Source of the DNA: CALDSL01 sp039810245
GTDB taxonomy: Bacteria; Chloroflexota; Anaerolineae; Anaerolineales; Anaerolineaceae
Direction: 5' to 3'
Length of the DNA: 22,169 nucleotides
NCBI GenBank assembly: GCA_039810245.1
Contig: JBDHWQ010000033.1
Span: forward strand, 1 to 22,169
Below, piece after piece: positions 1-5,609 of this stretch. The translations under genes were made by a program, and so were the position numbers. How positions within the stretch are numbered: position 1 is the first letter of the stretch; each line of letters begins with the position of its first letter. The notes below the pieces were generated by a model. It searched no databases and was not told the DNA's origin. It saw nothing but the letters and a program-made list of their open reading frames with translations.

Positions 1-545
1 GAGAGCACCACCTTGGCCGGGTTGTCTTTGGTCCATTTGTCGCCCGGGATGCCCAGCGCGGTGAGAATGCCCTTGGCCTGGTTGCGGCCAACTTCGACAT
101 TGTCAAACGACAGATAGGCCGCAATCTTCTGAGTCTTGATCAGGCGGTCGTAGGCGAGCACATGAACGCCAGCGGCAGCAGCCTTGTCAACCGCAGTAGC
201 GGCCGCTTCACCGTCTTCGGCGATGACGATCAGGCCTTTGACGCCCTGCGCAACCATGTTATCGATCTGGTCGTTCTGCAGTTTGACGTCATGGTTGGCT
301 TCCTGCACCAGCACTTCGTAACCTTTTTCTTCCAACAGCTTGGTCAGCAGGTCGGCTTCAGGCTTCCAGCGTTCGGTAGCGAAGTCCGAGAAAGACAGGC
401 CAATCTTAATCTTCCCGCCGCTGGCGGCAGCCGGCTGCTCTGCAGCCGGAGCCGGAGCTGCCGCGGGCGTGCAAGCGCTCAGCGCTGCCAGCGCCATGCT
501 CACCACCATAATGAGTGAGAACAACTTCAACAGTTTGCGTTTCAT
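1..545 (-). CDS. xylF: Xylose-type sugar ABC transporter substrate-binding lipoprotein (partial, C-terminus off the window)
   Basis: Only the first 181 or so residues are present; the gene runs off the left edge. It starts at the ATG at 545-543, preceded by a GGGAG-type ribosome binding site. A signal peptide (MKRKLLKLFS..., hydrophobic to about residue 22) ends in a lipobox LSAC with the lipidated cysteine at residue 25, followed by an Ala/Pro-rich linker. The mature part begins KIKIGLSFSD, then has ERWKPEADLL, QNDQIDNMVAQGVKGLIVI, VLAYDRLIK and YLSFDNVEVGRNQA. This order of motifs is that of the periplasmic-binding protein type I sugar-binding family, closest in my memory to XylF and ChvE. 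It should capture D-xylose or a related sugar outside the membrane for an ABC importer whose other genes would lie beyond the edge. The ROK regulator gene lies just upstream on the same strand, which supports a xylose-type locus. The exact sugar is inferred. Confidence 0.85.
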   Translation of the reverse strand, partial: MKRKLLKLFSLIMVVSMALAALSACTPAAAPAPAAEQPAAASGGKIKIGLSFSDFATERWKPEADLLTKLLEEKGYEVLVQEANHDVKLQNDQIDNMVAQGVKGLIVIAEDGEAAATAVDKAAAAGVHVLAYDRLIKTQKIAAYLSFDNVEVGRNQAKGILTALGIPGDKWTKDNPAKVVL

Positions 546-737
546 CACTTTTTCTCCCTGAGTATCCTGACTGGTACTTGCTTGATTTAACTTTATCGAC
601 GTTGGGTTTCGAAACTGGTCTTAAGTTCTCTTGGTTTTTTCCTCCTCTCCTGAATTGACCGGTAGCATCGGTGCTCGGAACAGGCTCGGATAAAGATGGT
701 GCATACAGACCTGCTTTTCGAGATGCTTTGGCCAGGC
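546..737. other. Intergenic gap between ROK regulator and sugar-binding gene
   Basis: The 192-base gap holds the ribosome binding site of the binding-protein gene and a purine-rich stretch (on the minus strand AGGAGAGGAGGAAAAAA, about 640-656). I see no convincing -35/-10 pair and no hairpin followed by a T-run. The binding-protein gene may therefore be transcribed at least partly by read-through from the ROK gene promoter. Confidence 0.4.
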
Positions 738-1952
738 CTAATTCACCGCTGCTTCCCGCAGAATGTCATCGAGAACCAGCGCAATTGCTCCCATTACACA
801 CGCGTCGGAACCGTGCGCCGAAGGAATGATTCTAAGGTTCTCGCGCCCCGGCGACAGCGTATTTGTGAGTACCACCTGCTCAACCTCTTTTAATAAAACT
901 GAGCTGGCATGATTCAAAGCGCCACCTAAAACGACGACTTCAACATCAAACAGGTTGACCAGATTCGCAATTCCAATGCCCAGATAAAACGCTACTTTGC
1001 TCAAAGCATCCATAGCGGTTTGGTCACCACCTTTGGCTGCCCGCAATACATCTTCAAACATGATGTGATGCCCATCCATCACGATCTCTTGCAAAACCGA
1101 TTTCGCCCCAAAGTCCAGCGAGCGCTGGATACGCTGCTCAACCGCCCGCGGGCCGACAAAGGTTTCCCAGCAGCCGCGCTTACCGCAGCCGCACAGCTCG
1201 CCATTGACATCCAGGGTCATGTGGCCGGCTTCGCCGGCGTAACCGCTCATTCCACGAAAAATTTTCCCGCCAATCACAATGCCGCTGCCCAGGCCAACGC
1301 CGGCGCTGAGGTAAATGAAGTCTTTTACATTGCGCGTGGCGCCAAAGTAATACTCGCCCAAAGCCGCCACATTTGCCTCATTTTCTACATAAATTGGGCA
1401 ATCGAATTCGCGCGCCAGCAAATCACGAACGGGAACGTTCTCCCAATGCAGGTTCGGAGCCAGGCGCAGCAGGCCACTGGAGACGTCTACCAGACCTGGC
1501 ACGCCAACGCCCACACCCAGCAAGCGAGATTTGCTGGCCTGGATAAAATCAGAAGCTTCTTTTGCCAAAATTGAGACCTGGGCCATGATCCCATCCTGGC
1601 CAAGCTCGGGCTTCGACATTTGCCGCTGACGCCATAAAACATTGGCGGCGAAATCGGTTACCACCAGCTCGATATAATCGACATTGATCTCGATCCCGAG
1701 GGCGCGGCCGCCTTCCGGGTTGATTTCCAGCAAACGCCCGGGTCGTCCGGGGCCAGCCTGCGAGAGATCGGTCTCATGGATCAGGTTCTCTTGAATCAAC
1801 TCGCTGACAATATTGGAAACGGTACTCGGGTTTAAGCCGGTTTTATTTGCCAGCTTGGCGCGTGAAAGTGTTTTGTGCGTCCTGAATACTTCCAGGACCA
1901 CAGACCTGTTCGTTTTCCTCACCCATGCCTGATCAGCAGTTACATTTGCCAT
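738..1952 (-). CDS. xylR: ROK-family transcriptional repressor (XylR/NagC type)
   Basis: 404 residues, the usual length for ROK repressors. Residues about 18-62 form a winged helix-turn-helix (LSRAKLANKTGLNPSTVSNIVSELI). From about residue 84 comes the ROK sugar-kinase-like fold: GIEINVDYIELVV, GVGVGVPGLVD (147-156), the ENEAN motif (190-194), then GEAGHMTLD with the zinc-ligand histidine 243 and the cysteine cluster CGCGKRGC (254-261). The ROK zinc motif is intact. The glucokinase-type ND pair is NE here, as expected for a regulator rather than a kinase. Translation starts at ATG 1952-1950, 12 bases after a GAGG. The gene sits directly upstream of a xylose-type binding protein. Its own promoter overlaps a palindrome very like the xyl operator of Bacillus, so I infer a xylose-responsive, self-regulating repressor. 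Specificity for xylose is inference. Confidence 0.88.
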   Translation of the reverse strand: MANVTADQAWVRKTNRSVVLEVFRTHKTLSRAKLANKTGLNPSTVSNIVSELIQENLIHETDLSQAGPGRPGRLLEINPEGGRALGIEINVDYIELVVTDFAANVLWRQRQMSKPELGQDGIMAQVSILAKEASDFIQASKSRLLGVGVGVPGLVDVSSGLLRLAPNLHWENVPVRDLLAREFDCPIYVENEANVAALGEYYFGATRNVKDFIYLSAGVGLGSGIVIGGKIFRGMSGYAGEAGHMTLDVNGELCGCGKRGCWETFVGPRAVEQRIQRSLDFGAKSVLQEIVMDGHHIMFEDVLRAAKGGDQTAMDALSKVAFYLGIGIANLVNLFDVEVVVLGGALNHASSVLLKEVEQVVLTNTLSPGRENLRIIPSAHGSDACVMGAIALVLDDILREAAVN

Positions 1953-1986
1953 CAGCTACATCGACCTCGGTTGGTATTAACATGAA

Positions 1987-2011
1987 TTAGTTTATTGGGG
2001 CAATAAATTAA
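1987..2011. promoter_or_regulatory. Palindromic ROK/XylR-type operator
   Basis: Two 7-bp arms, TTTATTG (1991-1997) and CAATAAA (2001-2007), flank GGG. Extending to 11-bp arms (TTAGTTTATTG and CAATAAATTAA) leaves only one mismatch. The layout (TTAGTTT...GGG...AAA.TAA) closely resembles the known XylR operator of Firmicutes, recalled as TTAGTTTGTT-TGGGC-AACAAACTAA. It begins 4 bases after the -10 box of the ROK gene promoter, so a bound repressor would cover the transcription start. Confidence 0.8.
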
Positions 2012-2015
2012 GTCC

Positions 2016-2044
2016 ATTATAATTACTTGGCATATATTTATCAA
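2016..2044 (-). promoter_or_regulatory. Sigma-70-type promoter of the ROK regulator gene
   Basis: On the minus strand a -35 box TTGATA (2044-2039) is followed, after exactly 17 bases, by a consensus -10 box TATAAT (2021-2016). The surroundings are AT-rich, in contrast to the GC-rich genes. Transcription would start near 2009, inside the operator. Confidence 0.8.
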
Positions 2045-2293
2045 GTATCTATTCTTAAAAATTGTCATGAGTTTTTTATATGCCTGTAAATACAAACCGA
2101 ACCCCCTGGTCCCTCCCGTTCAGGCCGGTGGCCCGGCAGGGGCGAACAGCCGTTCTGATGCAGGAAAGTGGAAGCGGAAAGGACTTTTGGCCGCGAAGGC
2201 AACCTCCTCTGCGGGGGTTATGTCTGCCAGCACGCGATAAAACGCATTTCCTTCACGTTTTCTACGAGTTTTTGGTTACCCTCGCGGTTCGGA
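2045..2293. other. Non-coding stretch downstream of the glycosylase gene
   Basis: Together with the promoter and operator this makes a 341-base gap (1953-2293). I find no supported gene in it. It contains several short GC-rich inverted repeats (for example CCCCTG and CAGGGG around 2103-2142, enclosing GGCC-GGT-GGCC), but none is followed by a T-run, so no clear terminator for the glycosylase gene is visible. Confidence 0.4.
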
Positions 2294-3106
2294 TCAGTGC
2301 TGGCAGTTCGGGCAAAAATGCGTGTTGCGCCCGCCAATCCTCGTGCGGGTGATGCGCGCTCCACAGCGCGGGCATGGCTCGCCGGTGCGCTCGAACACGT
2401 TGCGGCGGTGTTTGGCGCCACCTGGCCGCCCGAACAGGTCACGCTGCGTGCCGCGCAGGGCAATACCTTCATTGAGCACCTGCACCATGGCCGCGTGCAG
2501 CCGGGAAATCTCTTCCCCCGTCATGGAAGCCGCCGCGCGGCGCGGGTCAATGCCCGCCACCCACAGGCTTTCATCCGCGTCGCGGTTTCCCAGCCCGGCC
2601 ACCACGCGCTGATTGAGCAGCAGCGTCTTCAGCACCCCGCGCCGTCCACCGAGCTGTTTGGCCAGAATCTCGACCGAAAAATCCGGAGCCAGCGCCTCGG
2701 GGCCCAGCAGGCCGAGGTTGAGACGCCGCTCCAGTTCATCCGGTGCGGCCAGCGCGGTGCGGGCATAGCCCAACGTATCGGTCAGGCGCACATCCTCGTC
2801 GCGATTGAGGTGATAGATCACCAGCGTTTCCGGCACGCGCGGCTGGCTGGTGGGCACCAGCTTGAGCGTGCCCCACAGCATAAAATGCACCGAGAGCAGC
2901 AGGTCGCCCGACAGCGAAATGAGGATAAACTTGGCGCGCCGGTTGGCATCCAGCACTTCGCGGCCCTGGATCAGCGCCATGAATTCCGGCACAGACGGGA
3001 ACAGCACGCTTTCCGGCAGCAGCACCTCTGCCCCGGTGATGGTGCGCCCCACCACCGCTTCGCACAGGTCGCGGACGATAATCTCCACTTCAGGAACTTC
3101 GGCCAC
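2294..3106 (-). CDS. Fpg/Nei-family DNA glycosylase-like protein lacking the N-terminal proline
   Basis: 270 residues, normal for formamidopyrimidine-DNA glycosylase (MutM/Fpg), which removes oxidised bases such as 8-oxoguanine and cuts the strand. The start is GTG at 3106-3104, after a GGAAAGG site. The protein begins M-A-E-V-P-E-V-E, whereas catalytic family members begin M-P-E-L-P-E-x-E: proline 2, the Schiff-base nucleophile, is alanine here. Other signatures are present: glutamate 3, the RRAKFILI segment with the family lysine, HFMLWGTL (lesion-side methionine), the helix-two-turn-helix GLGNRDADES, and a C-terminal zinc finger (CPRC...GGRNTHFCPNC) with its arginine. It follows the M48 protease gene by 16 bases and probably shares its transcript. 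It may be a glycosylase using a primary amine from alanine, or a binding-only homologue. The family is clear; the activity is not. Confidence 0.88.
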   Translation of the reverse strand: MAEVPEVEIIVRDLCEAVVGRTITGAEVLLPESVLFPSVPEFMALIQGREVLDANRRAKFILISLSGDLLLSVHFMLWGTLKLVPTSQPRVPETLVIYHLNRDEDVRLTDTLGYARTALAAPDELERRLNLGLLGPEALAPDFSVEILAKQLGGRRGVLKTLLLNQRVVAGLGNRDADESLWVAGIDPRRAAASMTGEEISRLHAAMVQVLNEGIALRGTQRDLFGRPGGAKHRRNVFERTGEPCPRCGARITRTRIGGRNTHFCPNCQH

Positions 3107-3122
3107 GGCCTTTCCTTTCTGT

Positions 3123-4259
3123 TCAGGCAGCGGGCTGGTAACGCTGCGCCATGGCTATCCGCTTACTGAGGGCCGGGTGCGAGTAAAAGAAGAACTCCAC
3201 CCACGGCTCAGGGTCCACCTCTGCCAGGTTCTGGTTGGCAAGGCGCGTCATGGCTGAGATAAAGGCGCGCGGATTATTGGTAGTTTCCAGCGCGTAGCGG
3301 TCGGCCAGGCGCTCGCGCCAGCGTGACAACGCGTTTTCCAGCGGCGTGGTCAGCAACCCGTACGCGCCGAGGATCAGCGCGAACAGCGGCAGCGCGGCGA
3401 TATCTGCCGGGCCGTTGAAGCCGAATAAAGCCACGCCCCAGCGAAGTCCCACAGACGCCAGGTACAGCCCCACCAGCGTGATGAGCAACTGCGCGGCGAT
3501 CAGCAGCGGGATATCGCGGTGCACGTGATGGCCCAGCTCGTGCGCCATCACGGTCTCGATCTCCTCAGTGGTGAACTCATTAAGCAGCGTGTCGCCCAAA
3601 ATCACGCGGCGCGTATTGCCCAGCCCGGTCAGCGCGGCGTTCGCTGCCCGCGTGCGACGGCTCATGTCAAAGCGGTATACCCCTTGCAGGCGCGTGCCGG
3701 CCGCTTCCGCAAGACGGCGCAGCCGCGCCACAAGGTCGGCGTGCTCCTCGCCCAGCGGTACATACTTGTTGAACAGTGGCATCAATAGCACCGGGGCCAG
3801 GTTGGAGAGCAGCACCGAAAAAACCAGCAGGATGCCCGCCGCCCACAGCCACCACGTATCCGGAGCCCAGCGCAGCAGCGCGTAGATGATCTCCAGCATC
3901 AGCAGCCCAAACACGCCGCTGACCGCCAGCCCCTTCACCTGGTCGGTCACCCAGCCGCGCGTAGCCTGCGTGGACTGGCCATAGCGGTGCGGCAGGATGA
4001 AGCCGGTGTAATAGCTGAGCGGCAGGCTAAGCAGCAGCGAAATGCCGCCAAAGACGATGGCATAGCCCGCCACCAGCAGAAGCGGGTTGGCGCTGACCGA
4101 CTGCATCGCGCTCTTGAGCGCCGCCGACCAGCCAATGACCAGCCAGGCCAGGGTATACATCACCCCAAAGATCAGATCGGCAATTGACCAGCGGCGCTGG
4201 ATGCGGGCATATTCGCGCGCTTGTTTTTGGCGCTCAGGGTCTAATGTTGCGGTTTCCAT
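3123..4259 (-). CDS. M48 family (Ste24-like) membrane zinc metalloprotease
   Basis: 378 residues. The catalytic zinc motif HELGH lies at residues 240-244 (MAHELGHHVHRD). The third-ligand region WRERLADRYAL is around 314-324 and the C-terminal FYSHPALSKRI around 358-368, all typical of M48A/Ste24-type peptidases. Hydrophobic segments lie at about 28-46, 60-82, 112-130, 138-162, 252-270 and 285-305, so it is a polytopic membrane enzyme with its active site at the inner face. Substrates are unknown; relatives act on membrane proteins or prenylated peptides. The start is ATG 4259-4257. No good ribosome binding site precedes it, but a TATAAT lies 7 bases upstream, so the mRNA may be leaderless. 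It is followed 16 bases later by the glycosylase-like gene, forming a two-gene unit. Confidence 0.9.
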   Translation of the reverse strand: METATLDPERQKQAREYARIQRRWSIADLIFGVMYTLAWLVIGWSAALKSAMQSVSANPLLLVAGYAIVFGGISLLLSLPLSYYTGFILPHRYGQSTQATRGWVTDQVKGLAVSGVFGLLMLEIIYALLRWAPDTWWLWAAGILLVFSVLLSNLAPVLLMPLFNKYVPLGEEHADLVARLRRLAEAAGTRLQGVYRFDMSRRTRAANAALTGLGNTRRVILGDTLLNEFTTEEIETVMAHELGHHVHRDIPLLIAAQLLITLVGLYLASVGLRWGVALFGFNGPADIAALPLFALILGAYGLLTTPLENALSRWRERLADRYALETTNNPRAFISAMTRLANQNLAEVDPEPWVEFFFYSHPALSKRIAMAQRYQPAA

Positions 4260-4266
4260 GCCGCAA

Positions 4267-4272
4267 ATTATA
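4267..4272 (-). promoter_or_regulatory. -10 box for a probably leaderless M48 protease transcript
   Basis: A consensus TATAAT on the minus strand is separated from the ATG at 4259 by only 7 bases (TTGCGGC), placing the expected transcription start on or next to the A of the start codon. The -35 region is weak (CTTATT 17 bases, or TTATTA 16 bases, upstream). Confidence 0.5.
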
Positions 4273-4297
4273 GCATCCTCAGGAATGATAATAAGCC

Positions 4298-4327
4298 ATG
4301 ACGACGGCCGGTTACGGCCGTCGTCAT
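4298..4327 (-). terminator. Perfect 13-bp inverted repeat ending the exporter operon
   Basis: Arms ATGACGACGGCCG (4298-4310) and CGGCCGTCGTCAT (4315-4327) are perfect complements around a GTTA loop. The hairpin starts 16 bases beyond the stop codon of the adaptor gene, in the gap before the M48 gene. In the minus direction it is followed by only short T clusters (GGCTTATTATCATT), so it is a weak-tract intrinsic terminator or a 3'-end-protecting hairpin. Confidence 0.7.
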
Positions 4328-4343
4328 CACGATCATGTTCCCC

Positions 4344-5519
4344 TTACGGCACAAATACAGCGTTGACGGTCATCCCCCAGCGCAGGCGCGGGTCGGTTTC
4401 TTCCAGGCGGATGCGCACGGTATAGTTGATATCGCCGCTGCGCTCGGTGAAAATCTGGTCAATCGACTCGACCGTTCCGCGCAGAGTCAGGTCGGGCAGC
4501 GCGTCTGGCGTCACTTCCACCGCCTGGCCTACCGATACATTGACTACGTCCAGCTCGGTCAGGTCGCGCGTTTCCACCACCCACGCGCTGAAATCTGCAA
4601 GGGTGACCACCGCCTGCCCGGGGTTGAGCACTTCGCCCGGCTCCAGGTCGTGCAGGTCGGCCACGGTGCCGGCAAACGGCGCGGCCAGCGCGGCATCATT
4701 CAGTGCCTGCTGCGCGGCAGTCACAGCGGCCTTGGCGGCATCTACCCGCGCCTGCGCCAGCGCCAGCGCTTTGGGGTCCACGCCTTTGGCGCGATCGTCA
4801 AATGCGCGCTGCGCGTCATCCACGCGCGCTTTTGCCAGCGCCACAGCGGCCTTAGCACTGTCCATCTGGTTTTGCAGTGTGTCGCGGTCAGTGACGGCCT
4901 TGTTGTAATCGCGCACGGCGTTATCGTAGGCCGTCTGCGCGTTTTTGCGCGTGGCATTGTCCTCGTCCAGGTCGAGGTGTTTATCCAGCTCATCCTTCGC
5001 GTCGTCCATTTTCTCCTGGGCTTCATCCATGGCGATGTTTCGGTCATCGAGCTGGCGGGTAAAGTCATCCGTGTCCAGATCGTTGAGCGCGATCTGCGCC
5101 TGGTTAAGCGCCTCGCGCGCATCGACCAGCGCCTGGTGGCTCTGCTCGCGCGCGGTGGCCTCGCCATCGTTCAGGTCATCCTGCGCTTGCTGCGCGCTGA
5201 CCTGTTCCTGGCGGGCCTGCGCCAGCCGCGCCTGCAGGGCTTCAATCTTGCCCAGCCGCGCCAGCGTGTCGCCCGCGGTCACGGAATCTCCTTCCGCCAC
5301 CGGCAGCTTGCCCAGCTCACCGCCGGCCTGGAAGCCCAGAACCGACCAGCGCAGCGGCAGCACCCGCCCTTCCGCGCTAATACGTCCACCCGAAGTCACC
5401 GCCGGGACGGGCGTAGGGTCACTCTGCGCCGCGGCCCACGGCAGCGATCCACACGCCGCCAGCAGCAGCGCCAACGCGGTCAGTAATCCAAACAACCCGA
5501 ACATCTTTTTTGCGTTCAT
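4344..5519 (-). CDS. HlyD/MFP-type coiled-coil lipoprotein adaptor of an ABC exporter
   Basis: 391 residues from the ATG at 5519, chosen because a GGGAG lies 8 bases upstream; an in-frame ATG at 5525 and a longer reading to 5570 are less well placed. A signal peptide ends in the lipobox LLAAC (cysteine 23). The first half-lipoyl region lies at about 45-85 (ISAEGRVLPL...VAEGDSVTAGDTL). A very long Ala/Gln/Asp-rich coiled coil fills about 90-270, then the second half-lipoyl APFAGTVADL...LEPGEVLNPGQ and a beta-barrel region ending GMTVNAVFVP. This is the membrane-fusion protein layout, as in MacA. It follows the FtsX-type permease gene by 90 bases, so it should be the extracytoplasmic partner of that transporter. 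In a single-membrane cell it could not bridge to an outer-membrane channel, so its role would be substrate gating or periplasm-side handling (inference). Confidence 0.87.
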   Translation of the reverse strand: MNAKKMFGLFGLLTALALLLAACGSLPWAAAQSDPTPVPAVTSGGRISAEGRVLPLRWSVLGFQAGGELGKLPVAEGDSVTAGDTLARLGKIEALQARLAQARQEQVSAQQAQDDLNDGEATAREQSHQALVDAREALNQAQIALNDLDTDDFTRQLDDRNIAMDEAQEKMDDAKDELDKHLDLDEDNATRKNAQTAYDNAVRDYNKAVTDRDTLQNQMDSAKAAVALAKARVDDAQRAFDDRAKGVDPKALALAQARVDAAKAAVTAAQQALNDAALAAPFAGTVADLHDLEPGEVLNPGQAVVTLADFSAWVVETRDLTELDVVNVSVGQAVEVTPDALPDLTLRGTVESIDQIFTERSGDINYTVRIRLEETDPRLRWGMTVNAVFVP

Positions 5520-5571
5520 GCTCATCTCTCCCAAAAAGCGATCGTCCGTCGAAAGTTTCCGCCATCCCACG

Positions 5572-5600
5572 CCGTACCCCGCAGCAGGCTTGGGGTACGG
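5572..5600 (-). repeat. Hairpin between permease and adaptor genes
   Basis: Arms CCGTACCCC (5572-5580) and GGGGTACGG (5592-5600) are perfect complements around an 11-base loop. It sits in the 90-base gap after the permease stop codon and has no T-run downstream, so an mRNA-stabilising or processing hairpin is more likely than a terminator. Confidence 0.6.
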
Positions 5601-5609
5601 ATATCGATT

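Noticed and set aside
590..625. Possible second ROK operator before the sugar-binding gene (GATAAAGTTAA half-site and TTTCGAAA)
   Set aside because: Only a weak half-site resembles the 1987-2011 operator; the partner half and the GGG centre are missing.
673..689. Direct repeat GCTCGG-N5-GCTCGG upstream of the sugar-binding gene
   Set aside because: Two hexamers 11 bases apart can occur by chance in this composition, and they match no operator I know.
2098..2142. GC-rich inverted repeats as a glycosylase terminator
   Set aside because: Arms are short (6 bp and 4 bp), there is no T-run, and they are about 150 bases beyond the stop codon.
2080..2352. Plus-strand open frame of 90 codons in the gap after the glycosylase gene
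   Set aside because: No ribosome binding site, no recognisable motif, and it runs into the glycosylase coding region on the other strand.
4335..5486. Long plus-strand open frame of 383 codons
   Set aside because: It lies wholly antisense to the adaptor gene, which has clear signal peptide, lipobox and domain motifs. Its length follows from high GC content.
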